DNA of 64,000 nucleotides from Nelumbo lutea (GCA_022828595.1 JAKGHH010000003.1:105547583-105611582); one strand, 5' to 3'. Shown: positions 20,816 to 34,489, numbered from the stretch's first letter. The notes: generated by a model not told the origin, from the sequence alone. A program made the numbers and translations.

Positions 20816-23360
20816 TGCCTCTCCTATAGTCTTATCTTACTCTATTTTTCTCAACTTCTCTTGAATCTTGATTGCTCTCGTGGCCAAACTATTGCAGCAC
20901 AATTACCAATCTCGGTCTGTCAGGCAAAATTGAACATACCATCGTCACTACTGGAGTGGTTGGGTATTGGGTTGTTACTTGTTAGGTAAGCAATGCCAAC
21001 AAGAAACCAGAAAGAAGACATTAATTCATATTTTAATTGTATCCAACCTAAAGTGATAACCTCATCAAGGCTGAACCCCCTGTTGAGTGTTGATAACTGA
21101 GCATGGTTTTGTTATTTACGGTCGGACCGTTTGGTCTGGATATCGTCCAGATAACTAATTTTGTTTCATTCTTAATCCGCTCTTTATCAAAAAAACTATT
21201 AATTTGGTTAGCGATTTATTGACTCGAACAATTTAACTTTTGATTCATTTGGCCTGGATAATGATTTTCATCATTTTTTATTTTTTAATTGGAACATGCC
21301 ATTCGTTCGAGCCGGGCAATTAAATCACAAACCCAAAACCAGTATCAAAAGCGGTTCCAGTTTTAGGTTGCTTTTTAAAACATTGCAACTGAGTGCCCCT
21401 TTGGGAATAGGGAATTCAGAAGACTTTTGGGACATGGCTTCTCGCATTTTAAGCTGGACCTAGAAATTATATTTGATAAAAATCCCAAAAGTCAATATAG
21501 AATTTTCAAATTCTAAACTAATTCTCAAATATGAGAGATTATTCGTCGGGAGATATTCCTAATACATAGCGGAAATGTATTGTGGGACGTTGTGAGGGAT
21601 AATCTTGTGGGGTTGATTTTAACTCCAAATATGAAGTTACCATGAATAATTTCTATAAATTAATGGTGTCCAACCAAAGCAGTTCAATTAACATAATGCA
21701 CCCCAAATGTGGAATCCCTCTCAAATGGAATTTGGCTTCGGTCAATGAAATACACGCTCTAACAACCTTTACAACTTAAATTGGGAATATCTCTTATCTG
21801 CTTTATTTTATAGGGAGATAGACCTAATTGAACGTTACAAGAGACTGTTGGAACGTTGTGAATAACCTCAGCCGAATTCTCTCAAATGCAGCGCAGCACC
21901 TTCGTGGCTTCATGTATCCTTCCAAGAATCCAATTTCCAACGTAGACCCGCAAAAAATACAAAGCCACCGGCCTCATATTCGGAACGACTTTCTTAACAT
22001 CTTCCATGTTAGAGAGTGAAATTAGCATTTGAGCTGTGCTTCGGGTGTGTTGTATTTGTATCTAGAATTGCAGAAATGGAGAGATTGCTCGCCAATGTTA
22101 TCCGGATCCCTTGTCATCTTAGACTCTTCATGTGTGAATTTGGTCATAAAAGAAGAAAAGGACACCAAAGAAAGATTTGAAGGCCCGATTGTTAATTGCT
22201 CAGAAAAGGGCCTAATGGATTACTTGGTGTTGTTCATAAAAAAAAAAAAAAAAGAACTGAATTGAACAAAAAAAAATCAATTAACAAAATCAATGAATCT
22301 CGTTTCGGTTTGGTATATTTGAAAAAATCGAAGAATTTGTTCGATTTTCTGTATATATATTATCAAACAATTGAATTGAATTGATTAAAAACCAAAACCG
22401 ATCAACTGATTGATCAATTGATTGGGAAATCTGAAAAACCAAAGACCAGTTCATTTTGAAAATTTTGCCCACAATTTGATTATTCAAACTGTGAGCACAC
22501 CTAAGATTACCCACCATGAATAACCACACATTGCATTGTCTGGAACATTAATTGTTAGTTGTAGCTTGACTATATGCAAGGACCATCCAATATATGATAT
22601 CTATACAATGGTCATGGTAACATTCCTCACAGAATGCTGCATCCATACATTAGCAATATCTCCTGCAATGGTGGAGTCAGGAATTGAGCAAGTTGGGTCC
22701 ATTATGTATTTTTTAAAGCATTCTTTTTTATTTATTTATTTTGGGAAGGGCGGGGGGCAAAGACCCATTTCATTATGTTTTGACCCGGCCTCCTCTAATG
22801 CACAGCTACAAATATTGTGAGATGGGTGTAAGCAGCAAGGACTATTATTTGAGGAGAAATCTGGATTTCAGGAAAAAAAATAAAAACAAGACGATTACAC
22901 TTACATGGGCGTCTGCATTTTGCAAAGAGTTTTTGATAACATGATGAACCCATGATATTTTTGTTAACCTGAGAGTTTACAGATCCAAAGTTTTGTTTCA
23001 CCATTTGGATCTGCAAACCACAATACATTGCTGTCACGTTCATCCAGCTACACAATAGGAACATTGACCATATATAATACAAAAGATGATCTCAATGTGC
23101 GGCTAGATGAATGTAGGCAGCAATGTGTTGGTCAGCAGATTCGAATTCTCTGTTTCATCTACCACATAATAATGATATAGTACAAAGTGTTGCACTTAAT
23201 TAATTGTCTGAACAAAACTAACAATCCAAGAGATCCTGGGCTCTATTTATTCAAACCTAGTGATAACCTTTGGAATTTATTACATTCTTTTAATGCTATT
23301 TTAAACTTCAAGATTAAGATTTAAATGCTAATGGGTTGGATGGCTTACGGCAGACAAAGG
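20816..23360. other. Intergenic, AT-rich, no gene recognised
   Basis: Scattered inverted-repeat remnants (for example 21391-21720 and 22260-22440) and A-runs. Frames present are short and match nothing known to me. Confidence 0.5.
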
Positions 23361-23364
23361 TGAT

Positions 23365-23800
23365 GTTTGGTGCCGATGTTGTTTTCTGAGAAAACGGTGC
23401 CATGTAAGCACCACGTCAGAAAAAAAAAACAATACTTTAAAAAAACAATACCTCTTATTTGGTCCCATTTTTCCATAAAAAACATTGCTTTAGACCACGT
23501 CTTGAAAATTAGAAAAGTGTGATCTGAAGCAATGCCGAATTCAATGTTATCTCAAAAAATAGTCCGTTATTGCCAATGGTGCAATGATGTAGCATCATCT
23601 TAGACATTGGATAATATGACCAATGCTAAAAACGGTTCTACAATATTGGTACTGAACAAAACCAGTGTCGTTTTCCTAAAAAAACCTATATAGCAGCACC
23701 GCTTCCAAACAAAATATAACTGCTTATACAACCCAGACATGCCCAACAGTGTTTTTATGAGAAAATGGGGTGGTGTTCCCAATACCAATGCCAAACACGA
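23365..23800. mobile_element. Probable MITE, ~430 bp
   Basis: The left end TGTTTGGTGCCGATG has inverted partners on the right near 23790-23800 (CAATGCCAAACACGAAC) and 23705. No coding content. The exact boundary and target duplication are unresolved. Confidence 0.45.
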
Positions 23801-24440
23801 ACCTCAGACTTCCAAACAAAACCACAACAATGCATACCCAAATAGGGCAAACATTGAGAATTCCCAAAACATATGTGTAATAAGGACAAGAAATGTTCCT
23901 TTCAGATGTACCGAGAGAGATATCTAATGTCTATATGCTAATATGCTAATGGGTTTGATGTAGTGCCATTCTCAATAAACAACAATGGAACTAAACCCGA
24001 TATATGAATCAATAGGCTTTTATCACATACCATTGGTTGTGATAAAAGAGGGTTGTAATAATTATTTTTCCATGTTTTTAATATTAGTACTTTCACAAGT
24101 AAGCTATGATGTATTATTTTTAATATTATTTTACATTTTGATTAGTAAAGTTTCGTCGTACCTTTGCATTGATCTCAGTTTTTACACATTTTTTTTTTCT
24201 TTTTTACATGTTTTCTCTTTCTTTTTTCATTATATTTTACTTACTTTTTTTCTCAAAATGTAATCAACAGATTTTTATGGGATGGAGACTGACAACTTAA
24301 TTACTATTATCATTTTGGAAGATTGTTAACATATTTTTCTTAAACCTCCCCTATGTTTTAGTGATTACATTGTCACTATAATTATAATTATAATTATAAA
24401 GAAATAAAAAGACATTTTTATGGAATTGGGTGGGTGTCAT
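23801..24440. other. Intergenic, nothing recognised
   Basis: AT-rich, with T-runs near 24186-24250 that create hydrophobic-looking but low-complexity frames. Confidence 0.5.
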
Positions 24441-24806
24441 TAGGGATGTGAATGGGATTTCAAATCCGAACTAGGTCGGATCTTCAAATTCGACCATCTT
24501 TTTTTAACGTATTTTATTTAAACCTCCTCTATGTTGCAATAATTACTATTTTCATTATATTTATAATTAATTAATAATTAGTAGACATTATAATCAATTA
24601 CTAATTATTATTGTAATTATAGAGAAAGAAAAGACCTTTTTTTTATGGAATAAGGTGAGAATAATTAAGGCTGTCAATAGGATTTTGAATCCAAAATAAG
24701 GGGATCTTCAAAATTGATTAGAGTTTGAATTGGATTCAGATCCGCCCCTTTTTAATTGGATGGATTTTGATGTCTCTAATTCGAGGCTGGTCCATTTACA
24801 ACCCTA
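24441..24806. mobile_element. Possible hAT-type MITE, ~366 bp
   Basis: TAGGGATGTGAATGGG at the left is partly inverted at the right (TCCATTTACAACCCTA). This end motif is common in plant hAT MITEs. No matching target duplication was found, so it may be decayed or misbounded. Confidence 0.45.
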
Positions 24807-26360
24807 GGAGTAATGGGTAAGGGAACAGTGGGGGTGATTATGGGTTGGGCCCATCTTATCTTAGCACATATGTTAGGGGATGCAACATGGGCTTAAGTTG
24901 AATAGAGCTAAGCTTTGGGCAAGATGTCGAATTAGGATGAACTATTTAAAAGGTCGCAATACCCACACACAGAGAGAGAGGGTGGTGTGGGCTCAGATGA
25001 GACCTAGTGCCATATTTAATTATTAGTAATAAAGCACATGCATTGCACATGATGAAATTCTCTTGATCTTAATTTATTAAATTTTTAATATATCATATTT
25101 AAGATAAAATTTAAAAATTGAGAAAAGTAATAATATAAATAAAAATAAAGTTTCAATGTGTAGGTGGTGTGGTGAGGATGCGTGTAGTAATTTCCTTGAA
25201 GGATGAAGGAAGGCTAGGAGTAAGAGTAAGCTTCGAGCTTTTATCGATAGAGTCGTGTTTATTTTGATGGATCTCCCTGGGAGATCATGAGGCTTTGAAG
25301 GGAAGGGGCCAAAAAGGGTTTGACTCCAGTTTGGAAAGGGGATCTTTGATTCAATGTTGGTTGTTAGATTGGGGAGTCACCACATGTCTCATGAGATCTT
25401 TCCATGATAAAGTTTCCTTTCGTCTAAGGATTCTCATAGTACATGTGCGCTATTTCCCTTCGCAGGTCTTTTGTATTGACGTGGCATGGGTGACATTAGG
25501 ATTGGTCTGACGTATCCTATTTAGCTTGTTAGATGTTTTGCCATGACTGATCTTGGTTGATGGTGTTTTTATTTTTCATAGCTTGTCGCGGATGTTTAAT
25601 GGGTTTTGAGTTCATCACAAGTTCCATGGCAAGTTATTACCTTCGTCACATATCCGTGTCGACCTACCAGTTGCCATGGGTGCTTCTATGGCTCTGGTTT
25701 GCTACCTTCATGTCAATCACAATTGTGGTGAACAAATGTGCTTACACAATGGTTGTAGTTATAGTTGCATGCTGCTGTGGGAATTACATAGAACTGAAAA
25801 GAAAATAATTATAATGTCTTCTACGATAACATCATTCTTGACTTATTTGCAATACTGTTTGACTTTTGAAAATTGCCAATCTTCTTCATTCTTTTTCAGT
25901 TTTGATCTTTTTCAATTTTTTGTCATTGAATGAATCGACATCTTCTATCCATGTTGTTGTTGAGCTATCTACTTTTATCATGTTAGTTGTTAGAAATTTG
26001 CCAGAGCTACGACCCATGTTTCCTTATTTATCAACACATATGATGAAAAAATATACATTTCCTTTTAACTCTTTTAGACAAGTTATGAATTTGTCACCTT
26101 TTCCCTACAATATGAATTGAACTATGTTAGTATTAAATTAATTTGTATTATTAATATTGATTAATAACAAATTTTTTACCTCTCTTTGAAGCTTTACAAA
26201 TTCTAAAACTAAACATCCACTTACCTCATCAGTTTCTTCAAATAATGTGACAATACATTTTTATTGTTATCTGATAGGTTGATTCTAAGCACATATATGT
26301 GTTGGCATGATTTGGTTACTAATAATAAATTTTTAGCATATTATTATTAAATTATTTATT
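24807..26360. other. Intergenic, unassigned
   Basis: Some open frames of 70-85 codons (25295-26120, plus strand) match no family. May include the 3' end of the minus-strand Helitron, but a CTRR terminus with hairpin was not located. Confidence 0.4.
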
Positions 26361-26369
26361 TTAATTTAT

Positions 26370-27366
26370 CACATATTTCTTAGAGTACTTGACATCATTT
26401 TCTTTACATTTGTCGCAATATGCTCATATTTCTGTTAGCTCAACCTATTAGCTCACCAAAGTTAAGGATATCCGTTATTATTGCATTGATTAAACAGTAA
26501 CTTACCTACAAATAGTAGATTTTTAATTTAATATTGTGTTATTTAAATAAAATGTATAAATGAGTAAGTTTTTCTGCAATTGTCAAGTTACTTGAAATGT
26601 TTAACATTCTATGAATTCCTTTATTTTAACTTCTTCTAATTGCTTGAACAAGAACACTTTGTAGTCAATAAAGTATTATTATTTTGATGACATATTGTTT
26701 TGCACCTGCATATATTGTTTTGCTACTGTTAGTAATAAAAAGAAATCAATAGTTTATAATTTAGCACAAGTACTTAGAATTGAATATAGTGATATCTTGT
26801 TGCAATGAGATTCCATCTTTATACTTTAATTGGTGTCTTACCAACTTCAATTAGCATTGCAACCACATCTATAAATAATTAAATTATTTTATATTAAATA
26901 TATTTTTATTTTGTAAATTAGAAGATAGACAATAAATTTGTCATTGTAATGATTTTTTTAATTACCAATCAATTCTTTATTTATAATATATTTTTTGATG
27001 TCATGGAGTTGAACAAATTTATAATTTATCTTAGTAGAGATTAGTCATTCTCTAGCTTCTATGATTGATGTCAAATCAGTTATACAAATTTCATAGTCAT
27101 TATGGACATTTTTGTAGAGTGATTAATATTATTCAATTGACCGTTAGTGATATAATGTCTTCTGAGAAAGCAATGCATTAAAATTTTTTCTAATATTGTA
27201 TTGAACAATACTGCCTATATTTGTGTTCCCTACATTGAAAGTTAATTATAAATTATTATATATAACTTTTTTATTAAAGTAAATATATGTTGTAGATACA
27301 TACCTCATTGTCCAATAATAGCACATTGAACATTTTTCTACTACCTTTGTGATTAGTGTAGACCTC
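26370..27366 (-). pseudogene. RPA1-like (OB-fold/DUF223) exons of a Helitron
   Basis: At 27366-27301 the minus strand encodes EVYTNHKGSRKMFNVLLLDNE and meets a good donor (GAG|GTATGT). After an intron with acceptor ATGTAG near 27216, the frame continues GTQI-stop-AVLFNTILEK and HYITNGQLNNIN, resembling the GNKIQA...LF and YYISN blocks of plant RPA1-like OB domains. At 26440-26380, AYCDKCKENDVKYSKKY looks like the C-terminal zinc ribbon. Plant Helitrons commonly carry such a gene next to Rep/helicase. Stops are present, so it is dead. The assignment rests on remembered motifs. Confidence 0.6.
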
Positions 27367-27739
27367 TATTGCCCTTTATGTAAGACTAATGGTCCAGTTT
27401 GTTTCTTTTGTTGTTAATATTTATTAATATGCATTGTGGTTCTTCCTCCATGGTAAACAATAAAAAAAAAAAAATTGTTAAAGGTCATGGCTAATGCTAT
27501 TTATTAATTATTAAAAAAAGTAGTAAAAAGTAAAAGTAACATAAGTAATGAGATTAGGTCATAACAATAAAAGTTATAATTTATTAATTTAATTTCTTTT
27601 AATTGTAATTCTATTAAAACAATAAAAAGCATTAGGGTATAAAAATGTTTTGTTACAATATCATTAATAGTTACAAGATATTTGGTGATTACTTCCCTAT
27701 AAACAATATTTTTAGTAAAAGTTCATTTCTTTCTACTTA

Positions 27740-30700
27740 ACTACTCCACTTTAATGAGTAATCTTGTTGTTGAAGTAGAGATTCCCCTACATAAAGCCAC
27801 ATAAAGTTGACCATGTGAAAAGACATGCTTAGGTAGATATATGCCTAAGTATGGAATAATTTGACCCTAATTTTATTTTTTATTATTGCAAATCTTAGAC
27901 GAATAGGGAATTGCTTTCGTTTGAATTGAAATGAAAATTCTTATGGTGATAATGGTATTGTTGGAAGTAGTATTTGCTTTCCTATATGTTGTCCTGTTGT
28001 AATTTCTACATTGACGATGTTATTGTAGAAACCCTTGCAAACCATTATTATTCCATTGCATAGTCCATTTGATGGATTTAGGATTCGAAGTAAGATGATA
28101 GGACAATTCACCTTCAAAGTAAGTTTATGGGATGGAAGGTCAATTCGTGTTGTAATTATTTTTTATAGAAAGTAATTTTACGGGATCATAACTATAATAT
28201 GTCCATGGCTTTTATAGAAATCTCATAATTAACTTTTCATTTAATTCATTACCAACATTATTTTTTGCAGTTAAGATTGTACAATTCGTGTTGTAATTTG
28301 CCGAGTTTGCATTGTTGTCCAATGAATCAAATACTTGATCAACGAGCATGTTTTGTGAATTTTCATCATTTTTACATTTGAAAATCATGTCTTATGGTAT
28401 TATTGTTATATCTCATTGAAATTTTGATTTTAACCCATTTTCAACTCTCATGAATAACTAAATAAAGGATCAGAAATGGCTCTCATATTGATGGTTAAGC
28501 TAAAGCACTCTAATTTTGGCCAGCGATGATTCTAGTTGCTCAACTTACGATTGGAAGATTCTGTAAAAAATCTCCTCAAAAAATGATGATTTTATATTTA
28601 ATGTTTCAATTATTGTTTGTTTTGCCATCAACTCTTTATCTCATATAATTAATCGTGCTCCTCGTAAGGGCTCAACTGTTGTATTTTACTTGGATATGTT
28701 ACACATGTTTGATTCATTTGTATTAATTAGAATTTTAAGCCTAGAATGTGCAGTACGTCGATCAGGCATCACTATTGCAGTGACTCTTAAAATTGTTGTA
28801 GCTAGAGCAATCCAATTTCCTAATCCGATAGTTGCAAATAATGCATAATATAAACATGTATTTCCTATTCATCAAAAGCCCCTATCAATGAAGATTGCTC
28901 CAAACCCATTTATATTTACATGATCTAATACTGTTGCAAAAACTATTTCTTGCTCTGATTTTAACATTGATTGTGCAAGGCAATCTTCGTAAGATGTTTC
29001 TACAATTATTTTTCATCAATTTCTTTTGTATAATAACATTTTTATGATTTTAAACAAATTAAAATTCTGGTAAGTCATATATTTGATGCTTCTTTCCATG
29101 CTTTCCAAGAAGTGGTTGATGTTGTTTAAAGTTCTTATGACTTGATATTTTTTGGAATGTTCATTTGTTCTCTTTAAATTTTTAGATAGAACATCCAAAT
29201 AATTTTTCAAAAATTGTTTTAAATTTATTGGTTCACAAAAAACTAATATTGTCGCAAAAAGCCATCCCAAAGTCAATGACATTTGAATAATGATGCTTTA
29301 TGTAGAGTTTTCAATAGATTTTGGTTTGATTCAAGTAATTTTTTACTCTCAACCGATTTCTTAAATGTTGAACACTTAATTTGATCTATATATAACAAGT
29401 TATTAAAAGATATTAGATTTGGTATGTTGTTGAGTAAGAGCCTCAAATAATATATCTCTTTGAAAAGGGTTTGCACCTATTATACACCCAATAACTTCTT
29501 TTTTTTTTCGTAGCGTCGACAATTTGACTTGTTTATTCCATACATAATGCTTTAGAAATTATCTATATAAGAATTTGCTTACATTTTTATCAATTGAACA
29601 TGTTGTAAAGTATTTTTTCAACATTATTTTAGAAGTTCCATCTGAATTGATAACATATATCAAGTTTTAGTTCTCCCAATAAAATACATAATGTTTATCT
29701 AAAAGGTGTATGTGCATATTTATGACTAATGTGTAAATTTCATTAAAATCAAATTCAAAAATTCTCCAAAGTGCTTCTTGAATTAAAACTCATATTGCAT
29801 ATTGAAATTACTGAATTTCTTCTATCACATTATATTCATCATTTTGTATAATAAATATAGCAACTCGATCATGTATTTTATATATATACTTGTACAAATA
29901 TTTCATCGCTTTAATAGCAGAGCATATTTCATCGCTTTAATAGCAGACCATATTTCAACTAATGGCCCATCTATTGCCTAAATATTGATTTCTAATGAAC
30001 ACCTTATATCCATTATTTCTTCTTTTATAGATGGGGTACAAATATTGTTCTTACATGATAGTATTATAAAAAATTGTAAGATAATGGTATTTATATTGAT
30101 TGTTAGCCATGCAAAAATTTTTCATATTATATTCTCCATTAAGTTTATACACCACATGTTTCTTTACTAATTTATAAAGTTTTGGAAATTTTTCTATATT
30201 AAGTATCTCTTCATAAACAAACTTATCATGCTGATATGAATTTGTAATTTTATAACATAACTTCATGATAATTAGCAAATGTGCATGTGAAAGTCCTCTC
30301 TTTTGAAATTTTATAACATGAACATATGTAGTGACTTAATCAAAAATCAGTTTCTTAAAAAGTTTGTATTTTAAGTCCTGTAATTTAGCTCCTAAACACT
30401 CTTGTAGTTAAATCTGGTCTATCTTGTGGCAACTTTTAAGAAGTAATTCATCTTAAATCCCCTTCCATTTCGGATTACATGTCATTGTAATAAGGAAAAG
30501 TGATTTTCCAAACTGTCTAATTAATTCTATTGAATCAAGATATCTACAACTCATGTCACGATTACCCCCAATAAACGATGCATGTAAAACAATTCTTTTG
30601 CCAATAGTATATACATTGGTCTCACCTGTTATCATAATATTCATTATTCCTTGATACAATTCTATATGAATATTAAATTGGTTTTGACAATAGTAATTCA

Positions 30701-31770
30701 AGCATATGCTTTAAAGCTTTATATACATATATACCATAAATTGATACAACAACCTTTTTGCTAACAAGATTATGGAATGGTCATTTATTCTTATTTGCAA
30801 TAAGTTACTATAGTATTATTGACATGAGAACATCGATCTATTATCATCAATAATAATATCTGTAATGAAGATTTAAATAAGTTACTATATAATGTGACAA
30901 TTATTATTACAAACTATGTTTATTGTGTTATTAAAATAATTTTCTTTACCTTGTTGGTTAATAATGTATTCAATTAATATAAAACTTCTTGTTATAAAAT
31001 TCTATAATTTTTGTGCATTTGAAATCATGTTATTTTTTCAGTATATTTGGATGCCAACCAACTTTTCCACTTAAGAACAATAAATGATATTATAGTGGAT
31101 TATAACATCCATAATAATGTTTGACTCTATATCTTCTTCCAAAATGTGTAAAGACAATAATATCTCTTTCTTGTTGCTAAGTTGGATTACTTCCCTTTAG
31201 TCTATATTGCTGTAATTTGATTTGCTATTGGTGCGTTATAAACTCGTCGGTCCAATTTAACATCACTTTTAATGAATATCTCATAGTTTTCCAAAGGTTG
31301 TAAGTATCTAAGGTTTTGAAAAAAATGAGAATATGGGTTATTTGAAATGATTTTAATTAGATTCTCTATAATTCTTGAATTCAACTACTTGTCACCAATT
31401 TTGCTCATTCTATTTTAAATTTCATTCATTGTGTCATAGAAATACAATTGCAGAAAGCATGGTCTCACCAAATGAGATTGATGGAAGGTCATGGTATATT
31501 TGTCCTTGAGCCTGAAATGTGTAAATATTCTTACTTGAATTGGATAAGCCATTATCTAGTTTATCACCAAATGGTATAAATGAGAATATTGTATAGTAAG
31601 TTTTGATATTTGCTCTAAATTCAATTGCATCTTCGGTTTCAGGGGTATACAACTTATATAATTCTTCTGAGACTAGAGTTTAAGGTAAGAGAATTTGTCC
31701 ATTATAACAACAAAAAGTTTGAGGCATATATTCAAATCTTTTTCTCCACAAAATTTACATGATGGTACCT
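27740..31770 (-). pseudogene. Helitron Rep/helicase polyprotein remnant
   Basis: Reading leftwards from 31770: KVPSCKFCGEKDL (zinc-finger start); FRANIKTYYTIFSFIPFG (31640-31580) and LDRRVYNAPIANQITAI (31260-31205), which belong to the Helitron N-terminal domain; and FIGGNRDMSCRYLD with MTCNPKW (30600-30460). The Rep domain has the HUH motif GLSHAHLL (His-Ala-His at 30287-30279), CKYHYLTIF and the YKYIY tyrosine region near 29900. ERYYLRLLLNN-type and IKCSTF blocks (29470-29370) lead to a PIF1-type helicase with RTAHSRLKI (near 28760), RLIIWD (28640) and the C-terminal YLPKHVFSHGQLYVALCRG (27840-27780). Many stops and shifts; the Walker A motif is not recognisable. Confidence 0.88.
29904..29956. 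repeat. 26-bp tandem duplication in the Helitron Rep tyrosine region
   Basis: ATATTTCATCGCTTTAATAG-CAG occurs twice in direct succession with a 26-bp period. 26 is not a multiple of 3, so the duplication shifts the Rep frame just before the YKYIY motif. Confidence 0.85.
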
Positions 31771-31771
31771 T

Positions 31772-32240
31772 ATTTAATCGACTCCCGCGCAACCAACTCC
31801 AGAAGTCTCTCCAACGACTCCTGGATCTCTCGAAATCACAATAAGTTAACAGACCATGACCTTTTTGGGGATCACGATAAGCACTTATCCTCACTCCGTC
31901 AGAATCGGAGGAAGAACGGGATAAGCCTTATCTATATGTTGTTCCTTCGGAAGCGGAGCGAACTCCATCTCCACATCTCGAATATCCCGAAACTAATTCA
32001 TGTGCCCCACGAATACTCAACTATATAAAGGCTCCAAACTCGATGGCATGAGGCATGCGTGATTTCTTTGCTCTCTAGCTCTCTAGCTCTCTACATTCAA
32101 AGCTATCTTAGCTCGCTGCAGCTTACTAACTTAAGCATCGGAGCGACCTCGTCGAGCTAGCCACCCCGGGTTCTCTGATCTTATTTTGCAGATTTACATA
32201 GCTCGCCGTTTGACTGGAAGCCAGATCATCCTCCAGCAGG
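31772..32240 (+). repeat. Probable solo LTR inside the Helitron
   Basis: A sharply more GC-rich block within very AT-rich DNA. It has a TATATAAAGG box near 32020, a CTCTCTAGCTCTCTAG stretch shortly after, and a U5-like end (ACCCCGGGTTCTCTGATC). This is the layout of a gypsy-type LTR. No second LTR, PBS or clear 5-bp target duplication was found; exact ends are uncertain. Confidence 0.5.
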
Positions 32241-33660
32241 GAGCAGTCAGATCACGTAACATCAAAACTCAAAAACAATGGTGCCAAGAATTTATAAAGG
32301 AAACATGGAAAAAGAAGTCAGGGGAGTTACAATCTACAAAGTTGTTACAAAACTTGAGAGATATATAGGTGAAAATGGATACAAAGAGCACTAAATCAGC
32401 TATTAGTCTAAACTAGTGTCTCATGTGTGAAGAAGAACTCTATAAGTTAAAATCAAGATAAAAATAGAAGATACTTATAGTCAAAATAAGCTATCAGTCA
32501 ATCACTTTAAGGACTATCCACTTCAGCCTCTTTTAATAGCTTATCCAAAGAACTTCAAATAGGTGAATCTTCAACTCAGCCCTCCCAATTGGGCAATTAA
32601 TCTCTATTTGCATCCCATCGTTACAACCTCCTATGCTCTTGATAATAATCTGACAGAACCCACCTTTATACATATAGATTGTATCATGTCATTAACTTTG
32701 ATTGATGTGAGGCCCCATTCCATATCTTCCAACATTGTACATAGGAGAACGTTTGCAAAATGTCTTAATTTTAGTACCACCAGAAAATATGAGCATAATG
32801 AGATTCTCCTAAGGCTGCTAAAGGCTGAATACTCCCTCACCCTAAACATTTTATTAGCAATTGCATGTTCCTTTGTCCCCCGTATCCTCAAAGAACAAAA
32901 TGATATCATCAGAAAATTGTAGGTAAAACCATAGTTTCCCTATTGTCAATCCTCCAATCTTAAGGTCCCTTACATAATTCCTTGTTATACAAAGGGTTAT
33001 TTGTATATGTTTTCTTAATCAATACAATACTTGTTCAGAAGAGAAAAAAAGACTCCACTATGTCCAGAGCCACTTCTTCCGTTAAATGAAAAAATATGAA
33101 TTGTAAGGAACTAAAATCTAGATACTTCTAGGCTGGGTACCATGGTTGTAACATGTAAGGTTCACTAATTTGATAAACCAAATATTTGCATATGTAAATA
33201 AGTGCAACTAACAATGAAAAAAATATATGTTTTCAATCCTAAACTAAAATTTTATTCCACTACATTCAGTTACAGAGCATATGTTTCATATTAAATTATT
33301 CAAAATAGTTTGAGCTACTGTATTGTTGGGCAATTCAAAGATAAGGCCTTGAGCTTCTATCGTCCTACGAGATGCTTCAAAACAGAAATCGTCTGGGTAC
33401 CATGTTTGTAACATATGAACCTGTATGGGGTCTTACCATTTCAAATTCCCATTTCCATCTTGCAAACATGTCTACCCATGCCTTTTTTTTAGTTTTGTTG
33501 CTTTCATATTTATTTATAGGTAAATTCTTTATATATTTGTTAGGATACCAAAAACACTTATGTTAATAGGATCTCAATAAGGTTCTTTATTGTAGGAAAA
33601 AATATTATTTAGGAAAATAGAGGCTTACAAATTACCTAGTCAATAAGAACATTGCAAATT
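32241..33660. other. Degenerate sequence with a possible LINE RT trace
   Basis: On the minus strand near 32935-32890 the frame LQFSDDIILFFED resembles the catalytic FADD box of plant LINE RT (with Ser for Ala). The neighbouring sequence is too broken to confirm. The rest is AT-rich and unassigned. Confidence 0.3.
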
Positions 33661-33859
33661 TCAATTTTCATTAAGACAAATAAAATTAGCACACAAATCA
33701 CTAAAGCAATTACTTACAAAACAAGATAGGCCACTCTCAAAAACACCACTTCCATTAAAAACAAAGAAAGACACAACTCCTTTGAAGACTGGAACTAAGA
33801 CCATAAGACACCATGACACAAAGAAAATTACTTGTATCAACACTCCTAAAATTCTAGGT

Positions 33860-34081
33860 CTAATTGCCACCAACTGAATATTCTTCTTCCTCAAGACCGT
33901 CTTCCAAATCAATTACTTCCATTTTAAGTTCGACAAGCCTGCTTTTTAGCTTTGAAATCTCAGCCCTTAGTCCTTCAACATGATCTTGAAGTTGTATACA
34001 CTTTGAACGAAAGTTTTCTAATTGCTCATAGTTGACATAAAAAAAAAAAGTTATGTTAAAGAAATCAATTATTTTCTTCAC
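33860..34081 (-). other. Unidentified coiled-coil open frame
   Basis: A 73-codon frame with a strongly heptad-like, charged segment (LENFRSKCIQLQDHVEGLRA then EISKLKSRLVELKMEVIDLE) and an acidic end. It may be a last exon or a fragment of a transposon protein. No family recognised. Upstream frames (34320-34090) are short and interrupted. Confidence 0.3.
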
Positions 34082-34489
34082 CGCTTTAAAGCAAACATCT
34101 TGTTCTGATTCCTTCTTGCTAGGTGTTAATTTCCATAAAATCTCTAGTTGTCTTCTTCAAGTCTAAGAATGACTGTATCTCTAAAGTCTTTACCAACATC
34201 CTAGACGATCATTCTTGGAGGTGGATTTCGCAATCGGTTACTCAACTCACTCAACAAGTTTTTGAAGGAAACACTAACTTCGTATGGTGCAACCATTATT
34301 TCTGCAATCAAATTAAATAAAAAAAAATGCGCATACTAAAATTGACTCATACATATAACTTTTAAGTATTTTTTGATATTTTAGATGTAATAAAGAAAAA
34401 TAGGGAGCACACAAAGTTATATGAAATTGAACAGAAAATTAAGGATGTCAGATTATAAAAAACCGAAACAAAAAACAAACAACATGGAC

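Noticed and set aside
24186..24260. Hydrophobic Phe/Leu-rich frame that looks like a membrane protein
   Set aside because: Encoded by T-runs in AT-rich spacer.
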